NCBI RefSeq assembly: GCF_000612805.1
Contig: NZ_HG964403.1
Coordinates: 868,001-932,000, forward strand
Source: Bacillus ndiopicus
Lineage (GTDB): Bacteria; Bacillota; Bacilli; Bacillales_A; Planococcaceae
DNA length: 64,000 nucleotides
Reading direction: 5' to 3'
Part shown: positions 25,213 to 34,436 of the stretch, piece by piece
Position numbering within the stretch: the first letter of the stretch is position 1
How the letters are laid out: the number at the start of each line of letters is the position of its first letter
The notes under the pieces: model-generated
Told to the model about the DNA's origin: nothing
The model's database searches: none
The model's input: the letters and a program-made list of their open reading frames with translations, nothing else
Program-made: the position numbers and the translations under genes

Positions 25213-25403
25213 GCTTTACCTTGATTCAGTAAGGATTCTCCTCTCACTGAATCAAGGTAAAGCCTCCAGCAGATGTCACAGATTTTGAAGAGGAGGCCTG
25301 CGTGATGTAGGTCTGTTAGCTGTTGCCATGGGGGGACAATTTTAGGTTAACTTTCTCCCAATCTCTCAAAAAATCTGGACTGGAGTTTGTCGAGGCATGA
25401 TTG
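25213..25403 (+). repeat. Dispersed repeat family 1, copy B (before sigD)
   Basis: The left end is an 18-bp perfect inverted repeat, GCTTTACCTTGATTCAGT (25213-25230) and its complement (25246-25263), with a 15-base loop. Then come the core AGATGTCACAGATTTTGAAG (from 25271), a CCTGC..GTAGG-type segment, TTAGGTTAACTTT and AAAAAATCTGGA. The right end GAGGCATGATTG (25392-25403) is a decayed half of the terminal palindrome. It stops nine bases before the sigD ribosome binding sequence, in the same direction as the gene. Confidence 0.85.
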
Positions 25404-25426
25404 ATTTTAAAGAGAGGTGGATACGT

Positions 25427-26197
25427 GTGACACAACCGATGATAAATGATGAGCAAAATCTTTGGCATAGCTGGACGATGGAGCGGGATGTAGATGCAGG
25501 CAATCAGTTAATAAAAAAATATAAGCCGCTTGTGTCTTATCATGTGCAGCGTATCGGAGCTGGATTGCCAAAAAATGTTTCTAGAGATGATTTATATAGT
25601 TTAGGAATGATGGGGCTATTTGATGCTTTAAACAAATTTGATATAAAAAGAGATTTAAAATTTGACACATATGCATCATTTCGTGTCAGAGGAGCAATTA
25701 TAGACGGCTTACGTAAGGAAGACTGGCTGCCACGTTCAGCACGAGAAAAGGCTAAAAAGCTGGAAGCACAAATTGAGGAGCTTGAGCAAAAGTTAATGCG
25801 CCATGCTACTCCTGAAGAATTGGCGAAGCACATGCAATTACCAGTTGAAGAAATCTACCAAACTGTTCAAGAACATTTCTTCTCAAATATTTTGTCGATT
25901 AACGAACAGCAGGATCAAGAAGAATTAGAGGGAAAAACATTTGTTATACGTGATGACGCTACGCGTACACCAGAACAAGAGGTCGTGCATAGTGAGCTAC
26001 TAGCCGATTTAGGGCGCAATATTGAAAAGCTTAATGAAAAAGAGCAACTTGTTTTAAGCTTGTTTTATACGGAAGAAATGACGCTCACAGAAATTGGCGA
26101 AATGCTTGAATTATCGACTTCTCGAATATCACAAATTCATTCAAAAGCGCTATTTAAGCTACGCAAGTTTTTATCATCAGAAGTAATTAATTCGTAG
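25427..26197 (+). CDS. sigD: Flagellar sigma factor SigD (FliA/sigma-28)
   Basis: SigD directs RNA polymerase to late flagellar, chemotaxis and autolysin promoters. The protein is 256 residues. Region 2 contains YKPLVSYHVQRIGAGLP, FDTYASFRVRGAIIDGLRKEDW and PRSAREKAKKLE. Region 4 ends LTEIGEMLELSTSRISQIHSKALFKLR, the -35-binding helix-turn-helix. ATG 25397 is in frame but lies within the upstream repeat. GTG 25427, six bases after GAGAGGTGG, fits the family N-terminus. Unlike the B. subtilis arrangement, a terminator and a repeat separate it from the chemotaxis genes. Confidence 0.95.
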   Translation: MTQPMINDEQNLWHSWTMERDVDAGNQLIKKYKPLVSYHVQRIGAGLPKNVSRDDLYSLGMMGLFDALNKFDIKRDLKFDTYASFRVRGAIIDGLRKEDWLPRSAREKAKKLEAQIEELEQKLMRHATPEELAKHMQLPVEEIYQTVQEHFFSNILSINEQQDQEELEGKTFVIRDDATRTPEQEVVHSELLADLGRNIEKLNEKEQLVLSLFYTEEMTLTEIGEMLELSTSRISQIHSKALFKLRKFLSSEVINS

Positions 26198-26208
26198 GAG
26201 TGATAAGC

Positions 26209-26514
26209 ATGAGTTTAAAAGGTGTGGAACTACAAATCGCAATTCCTAAAACTTTTGATGCAGGTAAAATAGCTGACCAGCAGCATCAAAATAATATACT
26301 TCAACAAATGCACGCGAATGAAGCGCTAAAAAAAGAACTAGAGCGGAAGCAAAAGGCTGTTAATGATACTGAAAACTTAAATGCGATTTCAGATGAAGAG
26401 GGCCACAATGAGGCAAATGCCGAACAGCAGAACAAAAAGAAACAGCAAACAAATGAGGAAAAAGTGAAAGCACATCACCCGTTTAAAGGAAACTTTATTG
26501 ACTACAGCGGATAG
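26209..26514 (+). CDS. Unknown small hydrophilic protein in the sigD-swrB cluster
   Basis: I cannot name this 101-residue protein. It begins MSLKGVELQIAIPKTFDAGK, an N-terminal block that looks conserved in style. The rest is a low-complexity region rich in Gln, Asn, Glu and Lys (EQQNKKKQQTNEEKVKAHH) ending PFKGNFIDYSG. No membrane segment or signal peptide is visible. ATG 26209 follows TAGGAGTGAT. It lies 11 bases after sigD and eight before swrB, so it is co-transcribed with motility regulators. A role in motility control is inferred only from context. Confidence 0.75.
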   Translation: MSLKGVELQIAIPKTFDAGKIADQQHQNNILQQMHANEALKKELERKQKAVNDTENLNAISDEEGHNEANAEQQNKKKQQTNEEKVKAHHPFKGNFIDYSG

Positions 26515-26522
26515 GAGAAAGC

Positions 26523-27062
26523 ATGAACTCAGTTATTAGCATTTTATTAATAGGGCTTATTATTTCACAGCTCATTATTTATTATTTAATTATATTATTA
26601 AACAATAAAGTGTCAAAGTTTAAAGATTTAGAAGTTAGACAAGATCAATTAATGCAGGAAATGGACAACGCAATTGGTGTATATTTAATTGAAATGCGCG
26701 AGGAAAATGACCGTTTACTACGTGAATTAACAGTAAAAAGTACTACATCTGTTGCCAATCAACAAAGGATAGTTGAGCAAGAAGTTGCAACAACTTTAGA
26801 AATAAAGAATGAGCAGCTATCTGAAACTATCTTGAAGGAGCCAATGCAAATTGAAAAGAAAGCTTTTGTTCCAAAAAATGTTGCAGCAAGTGTTTATAAG
26901 CAGCATAAGATAAAGGAGCCTTCAGCACCAAAACAAGAACCGATAACACTTGAGCAACAAATTATTACCATGCATAAAAATGGGCAATCTATCGAAGAAA
27001 TCGCCAAACAAACACAAAAGGGCAAAACCGAAATCGAACTTCTTATTAAATTCCATTCCTAG
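26523..27062 (+). CDS. swrB: SwrB-like swarming/flagellar assembly protein
   Basis: SwrB in B. subtilis promotes flagellar export activation and swarming and is encoded right after sigD. This 179-residue protein has the same design. An N-terminal membrane anchor is at about residues 5-27 (SILLIGLIISQLIIYYLII) and a coiled coil spans about 30-75. A variable linker follows, then a C-terminal helix-turn-helix-like motif (IITMHKNGQSIEEIAKQTQKG, then GKTEIELLIKFHS). The C-terminal block resembles DUF6115-type proteins. A terminator follows within five bases of the stop. Confidence 0.82.
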   Translation: MNSVISILLIGLIISQLIIYYLIILLNNKVSKFKDLEVRQDQLMQEMDNAIGVYLIEMREENDRLLRELTVKSTTSVANQQRIVEQEVATTLEIKNEQLSETILKEPMQIEKKAFVPKNVAASVYKQHKIKEPSAPKQEPITLEQQIITMHKNGQSIEEIAKQTQKGKTEIELLIKFHS

Positions 27063-27066
27063 GAAG

Positions 27067-27109
27067 GCGGAAAAAAAGCAGGCTAGTGTACCGCTTTTTT
27101 CCGCTTTTT
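27067..27109 (+). terminator. Terminator of the fla/che-sigD-swrB unit
   Basis: GCGGAAAAAAAGC (27067-27079) pairs with GCTTTTTTCCGC (27093-27104) and five T follow. The following text (CTTTCTAGAAAAATAC) resembles the trailing part of hairpin family 2 found at 42021 and 55488. Confidence 0.85.
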
Positions 27110-27364
27110 GAAAAGCTAACTTTCTAGAAAAATACATACTTTCATTCAAGAATTAACAACGGATTTAAAGTTTCTTCATCAAGTCAATCATTATTAATTG
27201 CACACCAAATACTTGCAAGACAAATAAAAATATGCTATATTATGAAACGGTGTTAACAATACACACGCGTTTTGATGTAGTAAGTGGTGCTCTATTTTAT
27301 AGGGTTGCTTGTTGCAAATGATAAATGCGGAGGAAAAAAACCAAACAATTAGGAGGAACTAAAC
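27110..27364 (+). promoter_or_regulatory. rpsB promoter and leader
   Basis: A strong sigma-A promoter is visible: TTGCAA (27213-27218), 17-base spacer, TATATT (27236-27241). Transcription would start near 27249, leaving a leader of roughly 115 bases before rpsB. Leaders of ribosomal protein genes often carry autoregulatory structures; I could not identify a known one here. The leader holds two purine-rich ribosome-binding-like runs, GCGGAGGAAA (27329-27338) and TTAGGAGGAAC, the latter just before ATG 27365. Confidence 0.75.
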
Positions 27365-28093
27365 ATGTCAGTAATTTCAATGAAACAATTACTTGAAGCT
27401 GGTGTACATTTCGGTCACCAAACACGCCGTTGGAACCCAAAAATGAAGAAATATATCTTCGTTGAGCGTAACGGTATCTACATTATCGATTTACAAAAAA
27501 CAGTTAAAAAATTAGAAGAGGCTTATGACTTCATGCGTCAAGTTGGCGAAGAAGGCGGTAAAGTGCTTTTCGTTGGTACTAAAAAACAAGCTCAAGAAGC
27601 TATCAAAGATGAAGCTGAGCGTTCAGGTAACTACTATATCAACCAACGTTGGTTAGGTGGTACTTTAACAAACTTCGGTACAATTCAAAAACGTGTTGCA
27701 CGTATGAAAGAAATCGAAAAAATGGAAGAAGAAGGTATCTTCGAAGTTCTTCCTAAAAAAGAAGTTATTCAAATTAAAAAAGAGCATGAGCGTTTAGTGA
27801 AATTCTTAGGCGGTATCCGTGATATGACAGCTATTCCAGACGTAATGTTTGTAGTAGACCCACGTAAAGAGCGTATTGCAGTTGCGGAAGCTCGCAAATT
27901 AAACATTCCTTTAGTAGGTATTGTTGATACAAACTGTGATCCAGATGAAATCGACTACGTAATCCCTGCTAACGATGATGCTATTCGCGCTGTTAAATTA
28001 TTAACTGCAAAAATGGCTGATGCACTAATCGAGTCTAAACAAGGTGAATCAGAAGCTCCAGCTGTTGAAGAAGAAGCAGTAGCTGCTGAGTAA
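27365..28093 (+). CDS. rpsB: 30S ribosomal protein S2
   Basis: S2 binds late to the 30S subunit between head and body and helps recruit S1-type functions. The 242-residue product begins [31 protein letters not shown], the S2 signature. It also contains [16 protein letters not shown] and [16 protein letters not shown]. The C-terminus is an acidic Glu/Ala tail ([14 protein letters not shown]). AGGAGGAAC precedes the ATG. A terminator-like hairpin separates it from tsf, a common rpsB-tsf layout. Confidence 0.99.
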   Translation: MSVISMKQLLEAGVHFGHQTRRWNPKMKKYIFVERNGIYIIDLQKTVKKLEEAYDFMRQVGEEGGKVLFVGTKKQAQEAIKDEAERSGNYYINQRWLGGTLTNFGTIQKRVARMKEIEKMEEEGIFEVLPKKEVIQIKKEHERLVKFLGGIRDMTAIPDVMFVVDPRKERIAVAEARKLNIPLVGIVDTNCDPDEIDYVIPANDDAIRAVKLLTAKMADALIESKQGESEAPAVEEEAVAAE

Positions 28094-28109
28094 TTCCCTA
28101 CTACACAAT

Positions 28110-28146
28110 GGTGATAAGTGGCTGATCCCTCTTATCACCTTTTTTT
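28110..28146 (+). terminator. Terminator/attenuator between rpsB and tsf
   Basis: GGTGATAAG (28110-28118) and CTTATCACC (28131-28139) form a perfect 9-bp stem followed by seven T (28140-28146). It probably terminates part of rpsB transcription, setting the ratio of S2 to EF-Ts, since no strong promoter is visible before tsf. Confidence 0.8.
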
Positions 28147-28193
28147 GAGAATACAACATTATTTTATATATAATTCAAGGAGGCACATTTAAA

Positions 28194-29075
28194 ATGGCAA
28201 TTACTGCACAATTAGTTAAAGAATTACGTGAAAAAACTGGCGCAGGTATGATGGACTGTAAAAAAGCGTTAGTAGAAACAGATGGTAACTTAGAAGCAGC
28301 AATCGATTTCTTACGTGAAAAAGGTTTAGCTGCTGCTGGTAAAAAAGCGGACCGTATCGCTGCTGAAGGTACTACTTACATTTTAGAACAAGGTAACGAG
28401 GCAATTCTTTTAGAAGTAAATGCTGAAACTGACTTTGTTGCGAAAAACGAAAAATTCCAAGTATTAGTTGCTAGCTTAGCTGAGCAATTATTAGCTGCTA
28501 AACCAGCATCAGTAGAAGCTGCTTTAGAAATCGAAAAAGATGGCGTGAAAATCGTTGATCAAATTTCACAAGCTACTGCTACAATTGGAGAAAAAATCTC
28601 TTTACGCCGCTTTGAAATAAAATCTAAAACTGATGCTGATGCATTTGGTGCATACTTACACATGGGCGGTCGCATCGGTGTATTAGTAACTTTAGAAGGT
28701 TCTACAGATGCAGCTGCTGCTAAAGATATCGCAATGCATATCGCTGCTATTAACCCAACTTACGTATCTCGTGACGAAGTATCTGCTGAAGAAGTAGAGC
28801 GTGAGCGTAAAGTGTTAACTGAGCAAGCTTTAAATGAAGGTAAGCCAGAAAATATCGTAGCTAAAATGGTAGAAGGTCGTCTTGGTAAATACTTCGAAGA
28901 CGTTTGCTTACTTGACCAATCTTTCGTTAAAAACTCAGATCAAAAAGTTCGTGATTTCGTAAAATCAACTGGTGGTAATGTAACTGCATTTACTCGTTAC
29001 GCTGTAGGTGAAGGTATCGAAAAACGCGAAGATAACTTTGCTGAAGAAGTAATGAACCAAGTTAAAGGTAACTAA
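28194..29075 (+). CDS. tsf: Elongation factor Ts
   Basis: EF-Ts exchanges GDP for GTP on EF-Tu. The 293-residue protein starts [26 protein letters not shown], the UBA-like N-terminal domain. The core domain contains [14 protein letters not shown], the EF-Tu-contacting motif, and [15 protein letters not shown]. Length and codon use fit a highly expressed gene. AAGGAGGCAC precedes the ATG. Confidence 0.99.
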   Translation: MAITAQLVKELREKTGAGMMDCKKALVETDGNLEAAIDFLREKGLAAAGKKADRIAAEGTTYILEQGNEAILLEVNAETDFVAKNEKFQVLVASLAEQLLAAKPASVEAALEIEKDGVKIVDQISQATATIGEKISLRRFEIKSKTDADAFGAYLHMGGRIGVLVTLEGSTDAAAAKDIAMHIAAINPTYVSRDEVSAEEVERERKVLTEQALNEGKPENIVAKMVEGRLGKYFEDVCLLDQSFVKNSDQKVRDFVKSTGGNVTAFTRYAVGEGIEKREDNFAEEVMNQVKGN

Positions 29076-29105
29076 TCTTATATCTCAAATTGAGAACTAC
29101 ATTTA

Positions 29106-29137
29106 GGGAGCACAGCACTTGCGTGTTCCCTATTTTT
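29106..29137 (+). terminator. Terminator after tsf
   Basis: GGGAGCAC (29106-29113) pairs with GTGTTCCC (29123-29130, one G-U) and TATTTTTC follows. A TATAAT box at 29151-29156 just downstream could be part of a pyrH promoter, but I see no convincing -35. Confidence 0.65.
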
Positions 29138-29172
29138 CAAGCAAATTAACTATAATTTAAATATACAGATGA

Positions 29173-29909
<737 letters not shown>

Positions 29910-29910
<1 letters not shown>

Positions 29911-30467
29911 TGGCAAAGCAAGTTTTAGAACAAGCAAAAGACAAAATGGCAAAATCATTAAGCGCATTTTCACGTGAATTGGCATCAATTCGTGCGGGAC
30001 GTGCTAACGCTTCATTATTAGATCGTATTTCTATTGACTACTATGGTGCACCAACACCAATTAACCAATTAGCAGGGATTTCTGTACCAGAAGCTCGTCT
30101 TTTGGTGATTGCACCTTACGATAAATCAGTATTAGGTGAAATCGAAAAAGCCATCATGAAGTCAGATATCGGTATTACACCAACAAATGATGGAACTGTT
30201 ATTCGTTTAATGATTCCTGCTTTAACAGAAGAACGTCGCAAAGAGCTAGTGAAGCAAGTGAAAAAAGAAGCAGAAGAAGCGAAAATCGCTGTTCGTAACG
30301 TTCGTCGTGATGCAAATGATGATTTGAAAAAGCTTGAAAAAGGCGGCGACATCACAGAAGACGATTTACGTGGCTATAGTGACGATATTCAAAAGCTTAC
30401 AGATGAATTTATTGCAAAAGTTGATGACGTAACAAAAGAAAAAGAACAAGAGATTTTATCTGTATAA
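29910..30467 (+). CDS. frr: Ribosome recycling factor
   Basis: RRF releases post-termination ribosomes from mRNA together with EF-G. The 185-residue protein has the family signatures [36 protein letters not shown] and [31 protein letters not shown] precedes the ATG, which overlaps the pyrH stop. A terminator follows 26 bases after the stop, followed by the largest repeat-filled gap in the window. Confidence 0.99.
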
Positions 30468-30493
30468 TAATGATAGAACTTTAATTGGATTAA

Positions 30494-30522
30494 GGCGTCC
30501 TTTCAAACAGGACGTCTTTTTT
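30494..30522 (+). terminator. Terminator after frr
   Basis: GGCGTCCT (30494-30501) pairs with AGGACGTC (30509-30516, one G-U) and six T follow. Confidence 0.85.
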
Positions 30523-30525
30523 ATC

Positions 30526-30787
30526 TTGATTCAGTGATACTTTACTGCGACGAGTAACCGCAGGAGCAAATCTTTACTGCGACGAGTAACCGCAGGAGCA
30601 GATGTTTTTGCGACGAGTAATCGCAGGAGCAGATGTTTTTGCGACGAGTAACCGCAGGAGCAGATGTTTTGTATCAAAAGCATAGCAACAAATATTTTTT
30701 GTGCAAAAGCAACGCATCAGGTATAGATACAAACAACTCCCACCTCCATATGTGAAATTTGGGTACAATTACGCCAAGGCGTAATTG
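30526..30787 (+). repeat. Dispersed repeat family 1, copy C (chimeric)
   Basis: Both ends belong to family 1: TTGATTCAGT (30526-30535) at the left, and GAAATTTGGGTA plus the 10+10 bp terminal palindrome CAATTACGCC / GGCGTAATTG around AA (30766-30787) at the right. The usual interior (the GATGTCACAGATTTTGAA core) is replaced by the four-unit tandem array and by two degenerate units at about 30667-30720 (TTTTGTATCAAAAGCATAGC, then TTTTTTGTGCAAAAGCAACG). Confidence 0.75.
30541..30666. repeat. Tandem array of four 31-32 bp units
   Basis: Units run 30541-30572, 30573-30604, 30605-30635 and 30636-30666. Each contains GCGACGAGTAACCGCAGGAG (one T/C variant in unit 3) followed by CAAATC or CAGATG, and starts with TTTACT or TTTTT. 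Units are directly adjacent with no unique spacer, so this is a minisatellite-like array, not a CRISPR. It sits inside family-1 copy C. Confidence 0.9.
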
Positions 30788-31044
30788 ATTGCGATATGAA
30801 ATAATGGAAAGAGTAGTAAAAGAAGTAGCTGCATCATAAATTGTTTACATATGATAAAAAGGCGATTAATAAATACTGTAATGTAATTTGAATAAAAAGA
30901 AATAGAGAAAGATTATATTACTTAGCTTCCCCTTAACAAAGAGGGCGAGGGTGTCAAGATAACGGCTAAATGTCCGAGAAATTAATAATAAAACATCTTA
31001 TTTTATTAAATGCGTATGTTAAAATATACTAGAGGTGCTTTATC
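30788..31044. other. AT-rich gene-free stretch upstream of uppS
   Basis: No credible coding frame is seen. The sequence is AT-rich with one GC-richer patch (GAGGGCGAGGGTGTC near 30941). TATACT at 31025-31030 with TTTATT 17 bases upstream (31002-31007) is a weak promoter candidate for uppS-cdsA. Confidence 0.4.
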
Positions 31045-31291
31045 TTGATATAGTAGAAGTATAAACACTCACTGAATTAGGGGCAATCAGTCTAAGAGCG
31101 CCGCCCAAGCGTACAACGACTGAGTGACCAACATCTAGTTGGCTCAAACGTCCCAGCATGTCACAGATTTTGAAGAGAGTGCTGCATTACGCAGGTTAGT
31201 TAACCAGTGGCGCGTGTAGTGACGGTTTTTGGTTAACTTCCAACAGTCAGCTTGAAAAAGGTCTGGACTAGAGCTAGCCTCGGCGTAATTG
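31045..31291 (+). repeat. Dispersed repeat family 1, copy D (before uppS)
   Basis: The copy is degenerate. The left end is TTGATATAGT (31045-31054), with CACTGAATTA downstream. An extra GC-rich insert includes the hairpin CCAACATCTAGTTGG. The core GCATGTCACAGATTTTGAAG (from 31156) is well kept. Then come TGCATTACGCAGG, GTTAACC, GGTTTTTGGTTAAC, GGTCTGGACTAGA and the right half GGCGTAATTG (31282-31291). It ends about 130 bases before uppS, in the same direction. Confidence 0.75.
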
Positions 31292-31425
31292 ATAGAGAGG
31301 GCAGCGTTTTCACAATTGAAAGACATTGTTGAAACAAGAGAATGCATGGGGGCTTTCGGTGATACCATCATAATGTTTTAACACAGTAAATATGTCCGAT
31401 ATGCAAGTAGTTGGAGGAATAGGCT

Positions 31426-32211
31426 ATGTTTAAAAAGCTTTTAGGAAAAAAATCAAAGAAAAATGAAATTGAATATAATAGCAAGAGCTTAATTGAAGCA
31501 AAAGTTCCTTCGCATATTGCAATTATTATGGATGGCAATGGTCGATGGGCAAAAAAACGGGCAATGCCGAGGATTGCAGGACATCATGAAGGAATGAAAA
31601 CTGTTCGTAAAATTACTCGCTATGCTTGTGATTTAGGTGTTGAAATTTTGACGTTATATGCCTTTTCAACGGAAAATTGGAAGCGACCTAAATCGGAAGT
31701 CGAGTTTTTAATGGGATTACCAGAGCAATTTCTTAATTCCTTCTTACCAGAGTTGATGGAGCGCAATATTCGAGTACAGATGATAGGGGATTTTGAGAGC
31801 CTACCTGAGCATACACAAAGAGCCTTACACCATGCTATGAATACAACAAAACATAATACGGGTTTAATTTTAAATTTTGCTATGAACTATGGAAGTCGTG
31901 CAGAGCTTCTACTGGCAATGAAAAATATTATGCAGGAAGTGGCAGCAGGCAATTTAACAATTGAAGAAGTCACAGAAGAGCATATTAGTACTAATTTGAT
32001 GACGGCACATTTGCCTGAGCCAGATTTATTAATCCGTACAAGTGGAGAAGTGCGTTTAAGTAATTTTATGTTGTGGCAGCTAGCCTATACTGAGTTTTTG
32101 TTTACAGATACACTTTGGCCGGATTTTGATGAGCAATGCTTATTGGAGGCGGTCCAAAAATATCAGCAACGAAATAGAAGGTATGGTGGGCTGAAAGGAG
32201 AAGAACAGTAG
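31426..32211 (+). CDS. uppS: Undecaprenyl diphosphate synthase
   Basis: UppS builds the C55 isoprenoid carrier for cell-wall synthesis by cis-adding isopentenyl units to farnesyl diphosphate. The 261-residue protein has a short basic N-terminus. The catalytic block HIAIIMDGNGRWAK follows (Asp36, Gly37, Asn38, Arg40). Further signatures are TLYAFSTENWKRP, ILNFAMNYGSRAELL and PDLLIRTSGEVRLSNFM. TTGGAGGAAT precedes the ATG. cdsA overlaps the stop codon. Confidence 0.98.
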   Translation: MFKKLLGKKSKKNEIEYNSKSLIEAKVPSHIAIIMDGNGRWAKKRAMPRIAGHHEGMKTVRKITRYACDLGVEILTLYAFSTENWKRPKSEVEFLMGLPEQFLNSFLPELMERNIRVQMIGDFESLPEHTQRALHHAMNTTKHNTGLILNFAMNYGSRAELLLAMKNIMQEVAAGNLTIEEVTEEHISTNLMTAHLPEPDLLIRTSGEVRLSNFMLWQLAYTEFLFTDTLWPDFDEQCLLEAVQKYQQRNRRYGGLKGEEQ

Positions 32212-33005
32212 TGAAGCAACGAATCATAACAGCAGTTATTGCAGCGGCGTTATTTATTCCTTTCGTCGTTTATGGGCAATGGCCATTCGCTATATTAGTG
32301 TATGCAATGGCGGCAGTAGGATTATATGAAATTTTAAAAATGAAAGGTATCACAATTTTCTCTGTACCAGGAATATTAGGGGCATTAACATTATTTACAA
32401 TTTTGTTACCGGAAAATTTAGCGGGAAAAATACTTGAAATAACAAGCTATACAAAATTTGAGCTTCTTATTATTGGTGTTATTTTATTGCTTGTTTATTC
32501 AGTGGTTGTGAAAAATCATTTTACATTTGATGATGTGGCGTTTGTTATTTTAAGTACATTATATGTTGGTATTGGCTTTTATTATTTTATTGAAACGCGT
32601 GAAGCTGGTTTAGTATTCGTTATTTTTGCATTATTAATTGTTTGGACAACTGATTCTGGGGCATATTTTATCGGTCGCCGTTTTGGAAAAAATAAACTAT
32701 GGCCAGAAATATCGCCAAATAAAACTGTAGAAGGTTTTTTAGGAGGGGTGGTTGTCGCCGTTATTGCAGCAATAATTATGCAATTTATTGTGCCGTTTAA
32801 TATATCATGGACATTATTGATTGTCATTACAATTGTTAGTTCAATATTTGGACAAATGGGGGACTTGGTAGAGTCTGCTATCAAACGCCATTATGATGTG
32901 AAAGATTCGGGAACAATACTACCTGGGCACGGCGGCATTTTAGACCGCTTTGACAGTTTATTATTCGTGTTACCATTATTAAACTTGCTGCATTTTGTTA
33001 GTTAA
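32211..33005 (+). CDS. cdsA: Phosphatidate cytidylyltransferase
   Basis: CdsA makes CDP-diacylglycerol from phosphatidic acid and CTP, the branch point for membrane phospholipids. The 264-residue protein has about seven to eight membrane spans. The C-terminal family signature reads GDLVESAIKRHYDVKDSGTI with LPGHGGILDRFDS. The start GTG 32211 overlaps the uppS stop (TAGTG), indicating coupling. Confidence 0.97.
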   Translation: MKQRIITAVIAAALFIPFVVYGQWPFAILVYAMAAVGLYEILKMKGITIFSVPGILGALTLFTILLPENLAGKILEITSYTKFELLIIGVILLLVYSVVVKNHFTFDDVAFVILSTLYVGIGFYYFIETREAGLVFVIFALLIVWTTDSGAYFIGRRFGKNKLWPEISPNKTVEGFLGGVVVAVIAAIIMQFIVPFNISWTLLIVITIVSSIFGQMGDLVESAIKRHYDVKDSGTILPGHGGILDRFDSLLFVLPLLNLLHFVS

Positions 33006-33117
33006 TTCCACAGAAATTCTTTATATTAAAAAGTGCAGCGGATGTCCGCTTCAAAACTTGAGGTAGCGGGAGATCAATTACTTGTAAAATCCCGAGTAGT
33101 GAAAGGAAGTAAAGACA

Positions 33118-34263
33118 TTGAAAAAGATTAGTTTATTAGGAGCAACAGGCTCTATTGGATTGCAAACAATTGATATTTTAAAGGCGCAAAAGGAAGCTTT
33201 TCAGCTTGTTGCAGTATCATCAGGCAGAAATATAGATGCAACGAAACAAATCATTGAAGACTTACAGCCACAGCTTGTTTCTGTACAGGATGCGGAGGAT
33301 GCACGACGCCTACAGCAGGAATATCCTCATATTGAAGTTACATATGGAGCAAAAGGGCTTGAAGAAGTGGCAACACACCCAGAAACAACTGTGTTAGTAA
33401 ATGCTGTATTAGGTAGCGTGGGTTTACAATCTACTTTAGCAGCGATTCGCATGGGCAAAACAATCGCAATTGCGAATAAAGAAACGCTTGTAACGGCTGG
33501 ACATTTAGTAATGGCAGAGGCAAGCAAATACAATGCAGCAATTTTACCTGTTGATAGTGAACACTCAGCTTTATTCCAATCAATGAACGGTGAAAATCCC
33601 AAAAATATTGAACGTTTAATTTTAACTGCTTCAGGTGGTTCATTCCGAGATCGTAGTCGTGAAGAACTGCAGCACGTGACAGTAAAAGATGCTTTAAATC
33701 ATCCAAACTGGTCGATGGGTGCCAAAATTACAATTGATTCAGCAACAATGATGAATAAAGGGCTTGAAGTAATTGAAGCCCATGTATTATTCGGCATGCC
33801 ATACGATAAAATAGACGTGTTATTACATCGTGAAAGCATTATCCATTCATTAGTGGAATACCATGATACAAGTGTTATTGCGCAGCTTGGTACACCGGAC
33901 ATGCGCGTGCCAATTCAATATGCGCTTAGCTATCCAGAACGCTTACCAGTCCAAGGTGGACAAGCTTTAAATTTAGCGCAAATCGGACAATTATCGTTTA
34001 AAGAGGTCGATTTTGAGCGTTTTAAAGCACTGAAACTGGCTTATGATGCAGGGCGTGCTGGTGGAACGATGTTAACAGCAATGAATGCTGCGAATGAGGC
34101 GGCTGTCTCGTTATTTTTACAAGAAAAAATAACATTTTTACAAATTGAAGAGCTTATTGAACGTGTAATGGATGCACATAATAATATATTGCTACCAGAT
34201 TTGGAGACAATTTTACATGTAGATAGCGAAACGAGAAAAACAGTTATAGACATGGTAAAATAG
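33118..34263 (+). CDS. dxr: 1-deoxy-D-xylulose 5-phosphate reductoisomerase
   Basis: Dxr performs the second step of the MEP isoprenoid pathway, which supplies UppS with precursors. The 381-residue protein shows the NADPH-binding GATGSIG at residues 8-14. It also has [14 protein letters not shown], the metal-binding block [11 protein letters not shown] and the flexible-loop region [24 protein letters not shown]. The start is TTG 33118, with AGGAAG eight bases upstream. A 112-base gap separates it from cdsA; no separate promoter is evident. Confidence 0.98.
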   Translation: MKKISLLGATGSIGLQTIDILKAQKEAFQLVAVSSGRNIDATKQIIEDLQPQLVSVQDAEDARRLQQEYPHIEVTYGAKGLEEVATHPETTVLVNAVLGSVGLQSTLAAIRMGKTIAIANKETLVTAGHLVMAEASKYNAAILPVDSEHSALFQSMNGENPKNIERLILTASGGSFRDRSREELQHVTVKDALNHPNWSMGAKITIDSATMMNKGLEVIEAHVLFGMPYDKIDVLLHRESIIHSLVEYHDTSVIAQLGTPDMRVPIQYALSYPERLPVQGGQALNLAQIGQLSFKEVDFERFKALKLAYDAGRAGGTMLTAMNAANEAAVSLFLQEKITFLQIEELIERVMDAHNNILLPDLETILHVDSETRKTVIDMVK

Positions 34264-34436
34264 AGGAAAACTACAATCTGTGGACATATTTTCTCGTTTT
34301 TGCCCAAGATCGAACAAGCAGTGATATGATAATGCTTGTGCTACAGGTTATCTGCGACAAAATTGGGGAGCCTGTTAATAAGAGGAAAAGCCACACTTGT
34401 GGGAAACTAATAAAAAGCTTATGAAGGTGGGTATTT

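Noticed and set aside
25397..25426. Upstream ATG as the start of sigD
   Set aside because: It lies in the terminal part of the repeat without a ribosome binding site; GTG 25427 has a strong one and fits the family N-terminus.
30541..30666. CRISPR array
   Set aside because: The 31-32 bp units are directly adjacent with no unique spacers, and no cas genes are in the window.
30574..30768. Reverse-strand 64-codon ORF rich in Cys and Leu
   Set aside because: It is produced by translating the tandem array in reverse, with no ribosome binding site or protein-like composition.
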